A stretch of 64,000 nt of DNA from Limibacter armeniacum (GCF_036880985.1 NZ_JBAJNO010000009.1:186001-250000); one strand, 5' to 3'; shown: positions 1 through 8,930, counted from the first letter of the stretch. Numbers and translations: made by a program. The notes: generated from the letters alone by a model not told the origin.

Positions 1-165
1 CTTCATGGCAAAAACCGTCCACGAAAAGAAAAAACACTCCTCAATTATATCAGTTCACTGATCAGACACGATAATACAGACTGTGAACCTACTGATATTC
101 TCCAACTGCTCGCCGAAAATAAAAAGATTAGTATTGAAAGCGGCAAAGTGACTTACTTTTTCTGA
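1..165 (+). CDS. C-terminal end of a protein, possibly NYN-domain (partial)
   Basis: An open frame runs in from the left edge and stops with TGA at 163-165, leaving 54 residues. It reads as a basic stretch (HGKNRPRKEKTLLNYI) followed by a short winged-helix-like tail ending in KVTYFF. This arrangement resembles, from memory, the C-terminal tails of Bacteroidota NYN/LabA-like nuclease-fold proteins, in which an Arg-Pro-Lys segment leads into a small helical domain. The catalytic domain lies outside the window, so the family is a guess. It converges on the thioredoxin-like gene at 239-1351 and shares a hairpin terminator with it. Confidence 0.45.
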   Translation, partial: LHGKNRPRKEKTLLNYISSLIRHDNTDCEPTDILQLLAENKKISIESGKVTYFF

Positions 166-185
166 GATAGGTTTTTAAATGAAAA

Positions 186-222
186 AAGGTTGCTTACTCA
201 CGTAAACAACCTTAGTTCTTTT
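186..222. terminator. Shared hairpin terminator
   Basis: AAGGTTG (186-192) pairs with CAACCTT (207-213) and TTAC (194-197) pairs with GTAA (202-205), with one C-A mismatch and a four-base loop. An A-run lies to the left and a T-rich run to the right, so it can stop transcription from both convergent genes. Confidence 0.7.
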
Positions 223-238
223 ATTATCAACTAAATGA

Positions 239-1351
239 CTAAAGACTTGCCGTAGCTGAAAGCACTTCTTTCAATTTGTTTTCCAATTCTTCTCCGTGCA
301 GGTTTTTGGCAAGGATTTTACCATCAGGACCTACCAGTACATTATTTGGAATAGCGTTTACATTGTAAAGTTTACCTGCTGCACTTTTCCAACCTTTCAA
401 GTCAGAAACGTGAGGCCAAACCATTTCCTTTTTCTCCACAATTGTTCTCCACTTTTCGCCATCAGTATCAAACGACACACCAAGCATTTCAAAGTTATCC
501 CCCTTGAACTCGGCATATAGTTTCTTGATTTCAGGTAGCTCTCTCATACATGGTCCACACCAAGTAGCCCAGAAGTCAACCAGTACATACTTTCCTCTGA
601 AATCAGACAGTGCGATCTCTGTACTGTCAAGACTTGCCAGTTTGAAGTCAGGTGCCACATTACCAATCTGCAATGCTTTCTCCTTCTCCACATATTCTTT
701 CAGATAAGTGATATACTTAGTTTCTTGCATCTCAGGAGCAAATTGACTTACAAGTTGCTCTATTTCTTCAAATGGAGTGCTGTAAATCATTCTTCTCACA
801 ATATATGCCATCGCATGGCTATTTGGTCTTTCAGCTACTTGTCCTTTGTAATATTCGTTTTTAAGCGCCTCCAGACTATCGTATTCTGCATTCAATTTTG
901 CTATCAATACCGTGTCTTCATTTGAAGCTGCTCTGTATTGAGCAATCACATCATCCATTGCATCTTTTCCTGCAAATCCTGCAACAATAGAATCCAACTC
1001 TGCTTGTGCCACAGATCCTGTAACCTCTTTTTTGGTGCCCATTTCAGATACTGTCACTGTAATCTCACTATTCTCAAGGAAAAGGCTAGTTCCAAACGGC
1101 TTTTCTAAGGAATCAGAAGCAAACTGAATACTTGTCATTGCAGGCGAAGCAACAGACCCAGCAAAAGTAGCTACTCCATTTTCAATAGATACAGTATCGT
1201 TACCTGCTTCATTGAAAAGGATCGCTGTTCCGTTCTGAACATCAGCCAAGTTAACAGTCAAGTTATAAGAAGCTACTCCTTCTTTTGCACCTGGTTTGGT
1301 ACAAGCATACATTGAGAGTGCCGCAAGGGCCATTAAAGATAATTTCTTCAT
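239..1351 (-). CDS. TlpA-like thioredoxin-fold protein with N-terminal DUF4369-like domain, probable lipoprotein
   Basis: 370 residues. An N-terminal signal ends in a Cys (LSMYAC), so the protein is probably lipid-anchored, though the lipobox is not ideal. Residues about 25-130 look like the beta-rich DUF4369 domain found at the front of many Bacteroidota disulfide reductases. A charged helical linker follows, then an AhpC/TSA-type thioredoxin domain from about 230 to the end. The redox motif WCGPC is at about residues 264-268, and the family's cis-proline segment is visible later as NAIPNN. The likely role is thiol-disulfide exchange outside the cytoplasmic membrane. The partner is not known, because no cytochrome c maturation genes sit nearby. 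The gene stands alone, converging on the partial gene to its left. Confidence 0.9.
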   Translation of the reverse strand: MKKLSLMALAALSMYACTKPGAKEGVASYNLTVNLADVQNGTAILFNEAGNDTVSIENGVATFAGSVASPAMTSIQFASDSLEKPFGTSLFLENSEITVTVSEMGTKKEVTGSVAQAELDSIVAGFAGKDAMDDVIAQYRAASNEDTVLIAKLNAEYDSLEALKNEYYKGQVAERPNSHAMAYIVRRMIYSTPFEEIEQLVSQFAPEMQETKYITYLKEYVEKEKALQIGNVAPDFKLASLDSTEIALSDFRGKYVLVDFWATWCGPCMRELPEIKKLYAEFKGDNFEMLGVSFDTDGEKWRTIVEKKEMVWPHVSDLKGWKSAAGKLYNVNAIPNNVLVGPDGKILAKNLHGEELENKLKEVLSATASL

Positions 1352-1512
1352 GAAGATGTTGTTATAAAGAATGATCAGTATAGTTTTTAACTAATAATTA
1401 AAATTTTATACATGAAAATATAATTATACGACAAACATTTTGGATATAAAAAAGGTAGACAAAGAAATATACTTCTAAATCTACCTCACCAAGGTTTCTA
1501 CGAACAACAAGA

Positions 1513-1866
1513 CTATTTTGTATTTGAATAGCCTGCTTCTTTCAAAATAGTTACAATTTTTTGCTTAAAATCCCCTTGTATAATGATTTCTCCATCTTTG
1601 GCTGTCCCTCCTACTCCACACTTTGTTTTCAGGAGTTTTCCAAGCTCTTTCAAATCATCTTCCGACCCCACAAAACCTGCTACAAGTGTTGCCGTTTTAC
1701 CTTTCCTACCTTTTTTCTCCATCTGTACTCTGAGCTGCTGCTGATTTGGAGGCAGGGTTTCTTGCTCATCTTCCTCATCGTAGTCATAAGTAAATTCCTC
1801 ATTGGTGGAGAACACTACACCCAAACGGTCTTTCCAATCGTTTTCTTCCTGTTTTTTCTTTGCCAT
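1513..1866 (-). CDS. yciH: SUI1/eIF1-type translation initiation factor (YciH family)
   Basis: 117 residues from the ATG at 1866. An upstream in-frame ATG at 1887 would add seven residues (MIYKYSV) but is less likely, because MAKKKQ is the usual lysine-rich start. The N-terminal 50 residues are acidic and low in complexity (DYDEEDEQE). The C-terminal half is the SUI1 fold, with the family signatures KKGRKGKTATLVAGF and KCGVGGTAKDGEIIIQGD and the final helix. Bacterial YciH proteins bind the small ribosomal subunit and affect start-site fidelity. This one is of normal length. It is monocistronic and divergent from galE, with 164 bases between the two starts. Confidence 0.92.
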   Translation of the reverse strand: MAKKKQEENDWKDRLGVVFSTNEEFTYDYDEEDEQETLPPNQQQLRVQMEKKGRKGKTATLVAGFVGSEDDLKELGKLLKTKCGVGGTAKDGEIIIQGDFKQKIVTILKEAGYSNTK

Positions 1867-1992
1867 CACGCTATATTTATATATCAAAAGTTGATTTCTG
1901 ATTACAAACTAACCAATACTGTTCTTAACAAGCAATTCCTCCTCGCCTCATTATTTTCTTAACAAAATACTTCCAACAAAAATCTGATAGGT

Positions 1993-2000
1993 TATATTTG
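1993..2000 (+). promoter_or_regulatory. -7 box for galE
   Basis: TATATTTG followed by C matches the Bacteroidota -7 consensus TAnnTTTG exactly. It lies 31 bases before the galE ATG, giving a leader of about 25 bases. I saw no convincing TTTG -33 box. Confidence 0.5.
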
Positions 2001-2030
2001 CTAGCTAACGAATTAAACCCTTCTGAGAAT

Positions 2031-3068
2031 ATGAATAAGAAAATACTGGTAACAGGCGGCACAGGCTATATTGGATCACATACTGTGGTAGAACTGCAAC
2101 AGCAAGGCTATGAAGTGGTTATTGTGGATGACCTTTCCAACTCTGATATTGAGGTTTTGGACAGAATCGAAACAATTACTGGTATCAGACCTACATTTGA
2201 GCAGTTTAACCTGATTGATGCTGAAAAAACGGATGCGCTGTTTGCCAAACACAATGACCTATCTGCTGTAATCCATTTTGCTGCTTCAAAAGCAGTAGGA
2301 GAATCAGTTGAAAAACCATTACTCTATTATCAGAATAATATTTCTTCACTGATCAACCTTCTGAATGCCATGAGAAAGCACAATGTGCAAAACATGGTAT
2401 TTTCATCTTCATGTACAGTATACGGACAGCCTGATGTCTTACCTGTAACTGAAGAGGCTCCTACTAAGCCTGCTGAATCTCCATACGGAAACACAAAACA
2501 AATTTGTGAAGAAATCCTGAGAGACACTGCAAGTGCTTACCCTGAAATCAAGGCAATCGCCCTTAGATACTTCAACCCTGTTGGTGCCCACGATTCAGCA
2601 CTGATTGGTGAATTACCAAAAGGAGTTCCTATGAACTTGGTTCCTTTCATTACGCAAACTGCAATTGGTCTGCGTGAGCAACTGAGTGTATTTGGCAGTG
2701 ATTATGACACGCCTGATGGCACTTGTATCAGAGACTACATCCATGTAGTTGACTTGGCTAAAGCGCACATCATTGCCGCTGAACGTATGCTTGAAGCAAA
2801 AGGTAAAGCTGATTTCGAATTCTTTAACCTTGGTACTGGTACAGGCAGCACTGTACTGCAAGTAATCAAAGCTTTCGAATCAGTGAACGGCATCAAGTTG
2901 AACTACAAGATTGTAGACAGAAGACCTGGCGATATCGAGAAAATCTGGGCAGATACAGACATTGCCAATAAGGAATTGGGATGGAAAACTGAGCGTGACC
3001 TAGACAACATGATGGAAACAGCTTGGAAATGGGAAAAAAACCTGAGAGAAAACCTGATTAAAAACTAA
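2031..3068 (+). CDS. galE: UDP-glucose 4-epimerase
   Basis: 345 residues. The ATG at 2031 was chosen over an in-frame TTG at 1998 because the Rossmann strand begins immediately after it (MNKKILVTGGTGYIGSH) and a -7 box overlaps the TTG. The NAD-binding GGTGYIG motif is at about residues 8-14. The catalytic set is complete: SSSCTVYG supplies the Ser, and YxxxK is Tyr152/Lys156. The GalE-specific segments RYFNPVGAH and DGTCIRDYIHVVDLA are also present. It interconverts UDP-glucose and UDP-galactose in the cytoplasm, for galactose use and for precursors of surface polysaccharide. It would complement the beta-galactosidase at 59.6 kb, although the two are far apart. Confidence 0.97.
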   Translation: MNKKILVTGGTGYIGSHTVVELQQQGYEVVIVDDLSNSDIEVLDRIETITGIRPTFEQFNLIDAEKTDALFAKHNDLSAVIHFAASKAVGESVEKPLLYYQNNISSLINLLNAMRKHNVQNMVFSSSCTVYGQPDVLPVTEEAPTKPAESPYGNTKQICEEILRDTASAYPEIKAIALRYFNPVGAHDSALIGELPKGVPMNLVPFITQTAIGLREQLSVFGSDYDTPDGTCIRDYIHVVDLAKAHIIAAERMLEAKGKADFEFFNLGTGTGSTVLQVIKAFESVNGIKLNYKIVDRRPGDIEKIWADTDIANKELGWKTERDLDNMMETAWKWEKNLRENLIKN

Positions 3069-3093
3069 ATCAGACTTTTCACTCAATACATAT

Positions 3094-3124
3094 AAAAAAA
3101 GGCTGCTCCAAAGGCAGCCTTTTT
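3094..3124. terminator. Bidirectional terminator, galE / acetyltransferase
   Basis: AGGCTGC (3100-3106) and GCAGCCT (3114-3120) form a 7-bp stem with a 7-base loop, flanked by seven A on the left and five T on the right. It serves the convergent genes galE and 3145-3729. Confidence 0.85.
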
Positions 3125-3144
3125 CTATACACTGAAGATATACC

Positions 3145-3729
3145 TTACTTATTCTTAAGCTCATACTTGATTGCGTTGGCAAAAGGAGAATACCAATTTC
3201 CACTTGCTGAAAAACGCTCTATTTCTTCAAAGCCTAACTTTGCCAACATATTCACTGATCTTGTGTTTTTGATAAAACAAGTAGCTGTAATACTTTCCAG
3301 TTCCAGTTTTTCAAAACCAAATTCCAATAGTTTAATTACTACTTCCGTCATAATTCCAACTCCCCAATAGTTCTTATCAAGAGAATAGCCTATTTCGCCT
3401 AACCAGCCACTATTTTCGAAGTGCATAAAACCACCTGTACCTATCAGTTCTGAATTATTGCGATCTGCAATGGCCCACCTGATCTTACTCAGATCCCTGA
3501 AACCTTCCAAACTCTCGTCAATCATCGTGTAAGCATCTTCAGGTAACCTCATTGGCGGTGATGCCCTGTACTTCATTGCTTCCCTATCAGAGTAAATTTC
3601 ATACAATCTATCTGCATCAGGCAGTACCAAAGGACGAAGGTTGGTTCGAAGCGTGTGCATCACAGGAAATGTCCTGATTTTCAAAAGAGACTGATTGGGT
3701 TCCACTACATTAAAGGTTTCATTTTTCAT
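3145..3729 (-). CDS. GNAT-family N-acetyltransferase, RimJ/RimL-like
   Basis: 194 residues from the ATG at 3729. An internal Met at residue 24 (MHTLRTNLRPLVLPDA) fits the usual start of the family better, so the true protein may be about 171 residues. It shows the RimJ/L pattern: an initial LRPLVLPDADRLYEI segment, the core strand WLGEIGYSLDKNYWGVGIMTEVV carrying the acetyl-CoA-binding turn, and the late ENTRSVNMLAKLGFE-type motif (here KNTRSVNMLAKLGFE). It probably acetylates a protein N-terminus or a small amine with acetyl-CoA. The substrate cannot be read from the sequence. Confidence 0.88.
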   Translation of the reverse strand: MKNETFNVVEPNQSLLKIRTFPVMHTLRTNLRPLVLPDADRLYEIYSDREAMKYRASPPMRLPEDAYTMIDESLEGFRDLSKIRWAIADRNNSELIGTGGFMHFENSGWLGEIGYSLDKNYWGVGIMTEVVIKLLEFGFEKLELESITATCFIKNTRSVNMLAKLGFEEIERFSASGNWYSPFANAIKYELKNK

Positions 3730-3950
3730 ATGGCAGGGTTAAAGTCTTTTGGTTCAGTATGGCTTCAAATACTCCTATCTAACGATTCTATTTTGGCTTT
3801 TCAAGTAAGTTCCAAAACATTCATTTCAAATTCCTTGCATTTCTATATAAAACATCTCAAAAGACTATTATTTTCATATTTAAACTTAGATTAGTACGAT
3901 CATAAAACTCAATCTTTCCATATAATCTAAATCAAACTAAACTACCCTAA

Positions 3951-4874
3951 ATGCAACTGCTACTAAAGAAACTATACCCAATACTATCGCTGCTACTGAT
4001 GACTCATTTCAATGTAAATGCGCAAATAAAAATAGACCTGCAAGGCCATCGGGGTGCCAGAGGTTTAGAACCCGAAAATTCTCTTTCTGCTTTCTCAAAG
4101 GCTTTATCTTTAGAGGTTACCACCTTGGAGCTTGATGTTATCATCTCCAAAGACAGTCTTGTCGTGGTTTCACATGAGCCATTTATGAACCATGAGATCA
4201 GCCTAGCCCCTGACGGAAAAGCAATATCAGCTGACCAAGAGAAAAGCTACAACCTATATGAGATGGATTATCAAACAATCAAACAGTTTGATGTAGGTAG
4301 CAAACAACATCCGCGCTTTCCTGATCAACAACAAATGAAAGTCTACAAACCACTACTTTCAGAAGTACTTCGTATGGCTGAAGACTATAAGAGACAGAGA
4401 GGACTTCCGCCCGTTCGCTACAATATTGAAATAAAGAGTTCAGAAAAAAGTGATGGCAAGTATCATCCTAGTCCCGATCGTTTTTCAGAATTGGTTTTGG
4501 CAGTAATTCTTGATGAAAAGATTCCTTATGACAGGTTCACCATTCAATCATTTGACGTCCGTCCATTGAGATACCTCAAGCGGCATCATAAAAATGTGGT
4601 CTTGGCTTTATTGGTAGAGGGTGAAAAGGATTACAAAAAAGCCGTAACAGCCCTAGGCTTCACTCCACAGATTTACAGCCCTGACTTTCACTTGCTAGAC
4701 AAAAAGTCAATCAAGAATCTTCATAAAAAAGGAATGAAGGTGATTCCTTGGACTGTTAATGAAAAAGAAGACATGATCAAGTTATTGGAGTGGGGTGTCG
4801 ATGGTTTTATCACAGACTACCCCGACAGAGGCAATGAAGTACTTGAAAGCTTGAAAATCGAGAAACTGAATTAA
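3951..4874 (+). CDS. Glycerophosphodiester phosphodiesterase, exported
   Basis: 307 residues with a signal peptide of about 24 residues ending NVNAQ. The GDPD barrel starts at once. His33-Arg34 (GHRGARG) and the metal ligands in EPENS and LELDV are present, followed by the second catalytic His in VVSHEP. The late motif is VIPWTVNEKEDMIKLLEWGVDGFITDYPD, and GFITDYPD is a family hallmark. It hydrolyses glycerophosphodiesters released from phospholipids to glycerol 3-phosphate and an alcohol, here outside the cytoplasm. Its length suits the family. It is monocistronic and followed by a short gap without an evident terminator. Confidence 0.93.
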   Translation: MQLLLKKLYPILSLLLMTHFNVNAQIKIDLQGHRGARGLEPENSLSAFSKALSLEVTTLELDVIISKDSLVVVSHEPFMNHEISLAPDGKAISADQEKSYNLYEMDYQTIKQFDVGSKQHPRFPDQQQMKVYKPLLSEVLRMAEDYKRQRGLPPVRYNIEIKSSEKSDGKYHPSPDRFSELVLAVILDEKIPYDRFTIQSFDVRPLRYLKRHHKNVVLALLVEGEKDYKKAVTALGFTPQIYSPDFHLLDKKSIKNLHKKGMKVIPWTVNEKEDMIKLLEWGVDGFITDYPDRGNEVLESLKIEKLN

Positions 4875-5023
4875 TATTCATTCTGTAAGACTCAAGTTGG
4901 GCTATCTCTGAAATAGACAATCACAACTTTTTTTAACACCAGTTGGAGGTTATAAGTAGATGGTCTTTATTATTTTGGCAACCTGTAATTGTAATTTTCA
5001 CAGTAATCTCTGTTTAAACACCT

Positions 5024-5947
5024 ATGAGAAACTCAAAACTAATGAATGCACTTTTGCTGGTTGTTGCAATGGTCTTTGCCAACTTCGCTAATGCACAAGA
5101 ACTTCCTGCTCCTAGCCCTGCTGCAAGTGTAATGGCACGTGTCGGTCTGACAGACATCACAGTTGACTACTCTTCTCCTGCGGTAAAAGGCAGAAAAGTA
5201 TTTGGCGAGTTGGAGCCATATGGAGTTGCATGGAGAGCCGGTGCCAATGGACCAACAAAGATCACTTTTAGCACTGACGTAAAAGTGGGCGGTAAAGACC
5301 TTAAAGCGGGCGCTTACCACATTTTCCTGACACCTATGGCTGAAGGAGATTGGACTTTCCACTTCAATGGCAAAGGTAGCAGTGTTTTCACTTACCTTAA
5401 AGGCGGTAAGCAAGACACTGAAGCGCTTAAAGCTGATGATGTAGCGACTGCTGCTGCAAAACCTGCTGAAGCTCCAATGAAAGAAAGATTGGCTTACCTG
5501 ATTGAACCTGTTTCTGAAACAGAAGGTAAAGTGACGCTTTGGTGGAACAAAACTATGGTTTCTTTCAATGTTACCGTTCCTACTAATGAGGTAGCAATGG
5601 CTAATATTGATCAAACCAAAAAGGAACTGGGTAATGCTTGGAGAAATTACCAAAGAATTGCTCAGTACTATGCTTCTAATGGAGACATGGAAAATGCAAT
5701 GGCCATGATCGACAAATCAATTGCAACAAAAGACTATTTCTGGAACAAGTGGGTAAAAGCTGGTTTCCTTGCTGAGCAAGAAAACTGGGATGCTGCCCTT
5801 GACCTGATGTTGGAAGCACAGGAAGCTGGCAAGGCTAACCCTGACGGTACTTATGAGTACTTCCAGCCACAAATGGAAAAAGATTTTGCTGTTTGGAAAG
5901 AAAATGCTTCCAAAAAATGGCTGAAGGCTTACAGCAAAAAGAACTAA
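5024..5947 (+). CDS. DUF2911 domain protein, exported
   Basis: 307 residues with a signal peptide ending about residue 24 (FANAQE). The DUF2911 domain follows with its typical opening, SPAASVMARVGLTDITVDYSSPAVKGRKVFG in form (conserved Pro-Ser, DYSSP and GRKVFG elements), then PYGVAWRAGAN and a beta-rich core to about residue 190. The last 110 residues are helical, with alternating patterns like tetratricopeptide units (YASNGDMENAMAMIDKSIA, EQENWDAALDLMLEAQEA). The function of DUF2911 is unknown, and the helical tail suggests protein binding. The gene is monocistronic and ends at the palindromic hairpin at 5980. Confidence 0.9.
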   Translation: MRNSKLMNALLLVVAMVFANFANAQELPAPSPAASVMARVGLTDITVDYSSPAVKGRKVFGELEPYGVAWRAGANGPTKITFSTDVKVGGKDLKAGAYHIFLTPMAEGDWTFHFNGKGSSVFTYLKGGKQDTEALKADDVATAAAKPAEAPMKERLAYLIEPVSETEGKVTLWWNKTMVSFNVTVPTNEVAMANIDQTKKELGNAWRNYQRIAQYYASNGDMENAMAMIDKSIATKDYFWNKWVKAGFLAEQENWDAALDLMLEAQEAGKANPDGTYEYFQPQMEKDFAVWKENASKKWLKAYSKKN

Positions 5948-5979
5948 GAATCAGAGAGGTGCAATTCCTTCTGAATACT

Positions 5980-6015
5980 GTAGAGACGCATATAAACTGT
6001 GCGTCTCTACTTTAA
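5980..6015 (+). terminator. Palindromic hairpin GTAGAGACGCA/TGCGTCTCTAC
   Basis: A perfect 11-bp inverted repeat (5980-5990 with 6000-6010) has a 9-base loop and is followed by TTTAAT. It can terminate the DUF2911 gene. The stem sequence is GC-richer than its surroundings and resembles the GTAGAGACG palindromes that I recall as dispersed repeats in Bacteroidota and cyanobacteria. That resemblance is from memory and unchecked. Confidence 0.65.
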
Positions 6016-6096
6016 TATTGAGCCTTATCAAACAAACGGCATTCTCCTCTGGTTCTGAACTCTAAACTTCTGCTTCCAGCATCTAAAATTTCATTC

Positions 6097-8616
6097 ATGA
6101 AACAACTTACACTCTTAACATTACTAATCACTTCATTTTTTACGACCTATGCGCAGGTAAAGCCTACAGAAAGTCTGAATGCTTCCGAAATAAAGGCTGG
6201 CTTGAACAAACTTGGTGTATTGGGCAGCGTGATGTACATGGCTGCACACCCTGATGATGAAAATACCCGCATGATCACCCATTTTTCGAGGGGAATGGGA
6301 ATCCGTACAGCTTACCTGTCGCTTACACGTGGTGATGGCGGACAAAACCTGATAGGCAAGGAAATACGTGAACAGTTAGGAATCATCAGGACTCAGGAAC
6401 TATTGGCTGCCAGACATGTAGATGGAGGTCAACAGTTTTTTTCACGTGCTAATGACTTTGGATACTCCAAAAACCCTGAAGAGACCTTAAATATCTGGGA
6501 CAAGGAACAGGTGCTCGCAGATGCAGTTTGGGCGATCAGAAAATTCAGACCTGACGTAATGGTTACCCGTTTCTCTCCAGATAGAGGAGGCCTCACTCAC
6601 GGACACCACACTACCTCTGCATTGATCGCTGTAGAAGCTTTTGAAGCTGCAGCCGACCCTAAGCGTTTTCCTGAGCAACTGAAGTATGTAGATACTTGGC
6701 AACCTAAAAGAATCTTATGGAACACTTCTTCTTGGTTTTTCAGAACCACAGGAGCTGAGTTCGACCCGTCAAAATACTTATCCATAGACGTTGGCGGTTA
6801 TAATGCATTATTGGGAAAATCCTTGGGTGAAATAGCCTCAACAAGTCGCTCTCAGCATAAAAGCCAAGGTTTTGGAGCTGCCATGCAAAGAGGTATGGAA
6901 ATAGAATACCTTTCACACCTAAAAGGTGACAAAGCTGAAAATGACCTTTTTGAAGGCATCGACCTAACATGGAACCGCATAAAAGGTGGAAAGAAAATCG
7001 CTGAAAAAGTAAAAGCCATCAACAGCAACTTCAGTGTAGAAAACCCTGCTGCTAGTGTCGAGGCACTCACCTCACTTCTGACTGATATCCGTAACTTGAA
7101 AGATGAATCTGCATGGGTACAAATCAAGGAGCAAGAAGTGGAAGAACTGATTCTTCAATGTGCTGGCATCTGGCAAGAAGCAACCAGTGAAGCTTATAGC
7201 ATTGCAAAAGGTGACAGTTTGAGTGTTAGAATCAATTTGATCAGAAGAAGTAACACTGAAGTTAAAGTTGAAAATATCAAGGTGGATGAGCTAGGTACGA
7301 TCAAGCTTGAAGAAGCGACACCAGCATTCAACAAGATGACTTCAGCTGAAGCGACATTTAAAGTGCCTGCTGCCTACCCTATTTCACAGCCTTACTGGTT
7401 AGCTGAAAAGGAAACAAAAGGCATGTTTGTAGTAAGTGACCAAAAAGTAATCGGGCTTCCTCAAAACCCTGCTGCTGTTCCTGTAAAAATCACTTACAAT
7501 ATCAATGGTGTAAATGTCAACCACGAGATTCCTGTACTCTACAAGTGGACAGACCCGGTTGATGGAGAACGATACAGACCACTGGCTGTTACACCGGCTA
7601 TCACTACGAACCTTCAAGACAAAGTCATGATCTTTGCCAACGGAAAAGGCAAAGCGATCAAGGTTTTAGCGAAAGCTCAAAAAGCTAATACTTCTGCTAC
7701 TGTCAGACCGGTAGTTCCTGAAGGGTGGAGCGTGACACCTGCTTCAGTTGAAGTAAAACTGAACGACAAGTTTGATGAGCAGTTACTAACCTTTATGGTG
7801 ACACCTCCTGCCAGTGCCTCTGAAGCAACGCTTAAGATTGAATCTATCGTAGATGGCCACACTACATCTTATGAACTGAATGTCATAGACTATGCACACA
7901 TTCCAATTCAGACTTTATTCCCTTCTGCTGAAGCTAAACTTGTTAAGCTTGATATTGACAGAGGAGGCAAAGAACTAATAGGATACATAGAAGGTGCTGG
8001 TGATGCCATTCCTGAAGCATTGAGGGCTGCAGGATATACAGTAGACATTCTGGAAAATGGAGACATCAATGCAGCCACTTTACAAAAATACGATGCAGTC
8101 ATTACAGGTGTACGTGCTTACAACGTCAACCCGAGAATGAAGTTCCACCAAAAGGAACTGATGAAATACGTAGAAAACGGCGGTAACTTGATTGTCCAAT
8201 ACAATACCTCACACAGACTTGTTACCAATGACTTGGGTCCATACCCACTTCAGCTATCTCGTGACAGAGTTACTGTAGAAGAAGCTGAAGTTACTGTACT
8301 TCAACCTGAGCATCCTTTGGTAAATTCCCCAAACAAGATCACTGCTGCTGACTTCAGCAATTGGGTTCAGGAACGAGGCTTGTACTTCCCAAATGAATGG
8401 GATGAACACTATACGCCACTGTTCTCAATGCACGATCCTGGAGAAGAAGTAAAAACGGGTGCTACACTAGCAACTCAATACGGTAAAGGTACCTACATCT
8501 ACACAGGTATTTCATGGTTCAGGGAGTTACCTGCCGCTGTACCTGGTGCTTTCAGGTTGTTCGCAAACATGATTGCATTTGATGCAGAAGCGAGTCTTGA
8601 CTCAAAAGCCAAATAA
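6097..8616 (+). CDS. Exported PIG-L family deacetylase with C-terminal ThuA/GATase-like domain
   Basis: 839 residues with a signal peptide ending TYAQ. The PIG-L (LmbE-like) domain occupies about residues 38-290, with the zinc motif AAHPDDEN (His51, Asp53, Asp54), the following strand LTRGDGGQN, and the second zinc-ligand segment THGHHTTSA at about 166-175. The family removes N-acetyl groups from GlcNAc-type sugars. The middle, about 300-600, is beta-rich and contains a possible NPCBM-like or Ig-like region. The final 200 residues, from GYIEGAGDAIPEALRAAG onward, look like a Rossmann-type class I glutamine amidotransferase/ThuA fold, including GVRAYNVNPRM and the closing GTYIYTGISWFRELPA. Bacteroidota carry many such large secreted versions, and the natural substrate here is unknown. 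Confidence 0.92.
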   Translation: MKQLTLLTLLITSFFTTYAQVKPTESLNASEIKAGLNKLGVLGSVMYMAAHPDDENTRMITHFSRGMGIRTAYLSLTRGDGGQNLIGKEIREQLGIIRTQELLAARHVDGGQQFFSRANDFGYSKNPEETLNIWDKEQVLADAVWAIRKFRPDVMVTRFSPDRGGLTHGHHTTSALIAVEAFEAAADPKRFPEQLKYVDTWQPKRILWNTSSWFFRTTGAEFDPSKYLSIDVGGYNALLGKSLGEIASTSRSQHKSQGFGAAMQRGMEIEYLSHLKGDKAENDLFEGIDLTWNRIKGGKKIAEKVKAINSNFSVENPAASVEALTSLLTDIRNLKDESAWVQIKEQEVEELILQCAGIWQEATSEAYSIAKGDSLSVRINLIRRSNTEVKVENIKVDELGTIKLEEATPAFNKMTSAEATFKVPAAYPISQPYWLAEKETKGMFVVSDQKVIGLPQNPAAVPVKITYNINGVNVNHEIPVLYKWTDPVDGERYRPLAVTPAITTNLQDKVMIFANGKGKAIKVLAKAQKANTSATVRPVVPEGWSVTPASVEVKLNDKFDEQLLTFMVTPPASASEATLKIESIVDGHTTSYELNVIDYAHIPIQTLFPSAEAKLVKLDIDRGGKELIGYIEGAGDAIPEALRAAGYTVDILENGDINAATLQKYDAVITGVRAYNVNPRMKFHQKELMKYVENGGNLIVQYNTSHRLVTNDLGPYPLQLSRDRVTVEEAEVTVLQPEHPLVNSPNKITAADFSNWVQERGLYFPNEWDEHYTPLFSMHDPGEEVKTGATLATQYGKGTYIYTGISWFRELPAAVPGAFRLFANMIAFDAEASLDSKAK

Positions 8617-8626
8617 CAAAATCACT

Positions 8627-8664
8627 TGCCCGAAGTCTTGAAAACACTTCGGGCATTCCGTTTT
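8627..8664 (+). terminator. Terminator after the PIG-L gene
   Basis: TGCCCGAAGT (8627-8636) and ACTTCGGGCA (8646-8655) make a perfect 10-bp stem with a 9-base loop. The trailing tract TTCCGTTTT is only moderately T-rich. Confidence 0.65.
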
Positions 8665-8666
8665 CA

Positions 8667-8837
8667 CTAGAGAAGGTTCTTATTAAAATACAAAAAGATA
8701 CTGATGAATATGACCGTCAGGACGATTCCACTCATCATGGCGATAGTAGCACCTGGCAAATTGCCCAGTTTCATCAGGATACCCACAGCACTTGTGATAG
8801 CACCAAGGTAGCCCAGCTTGTAAACTTTGTTATTCAT
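8667..8837 (-). CDS. Small two-helix membrane protein, GldL-like N-terminal pattern
   Basis: A 56-residue frame runs from the ATG at 8837 to TAG at 8667. It starts MNNKVYKLGYLGAI and contains two hydrophobic helices, about residues 9-22 and 33-51, separated by KLGNLPGAT. That layout (basic start, helix, Lys near a short Pro-Gly-Ala turn, helix) resembles, from memory, the membrane hairpin at the front of GldL/PorL and many small Bacteroidota membrane proteins, where the turn is usually HWPGA. Codon use is normal for the window. It is divergent from the next small gene and converges on the PIG-L gene. Function unknown, and homology to GldL is only a suggestion. Confidence 0.65.
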   Translation of the reverse strand: MNNKVYKLGYLGAITSAVGILMKLGNLPGATIAMMSGIVLTVIFISIFLYFNKNLL

Positions 8838-8930
8838 GGTAATGAGGATTAAATAGAATTGGGTTTTTCTAATATGTATTTAAGTGAAAATAAGCGAAAT
8901 ATAGTTTTTACACAAAGTATTTATTTGAAA

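Noticed and set aside
5039-5653. 204-residue frame on the minus strand
   Set aside because: It lies wholly inside the DUF2911 gene on the other strand and has a Ser/Cys/His-rich composition without any motif, so it is a shadow.
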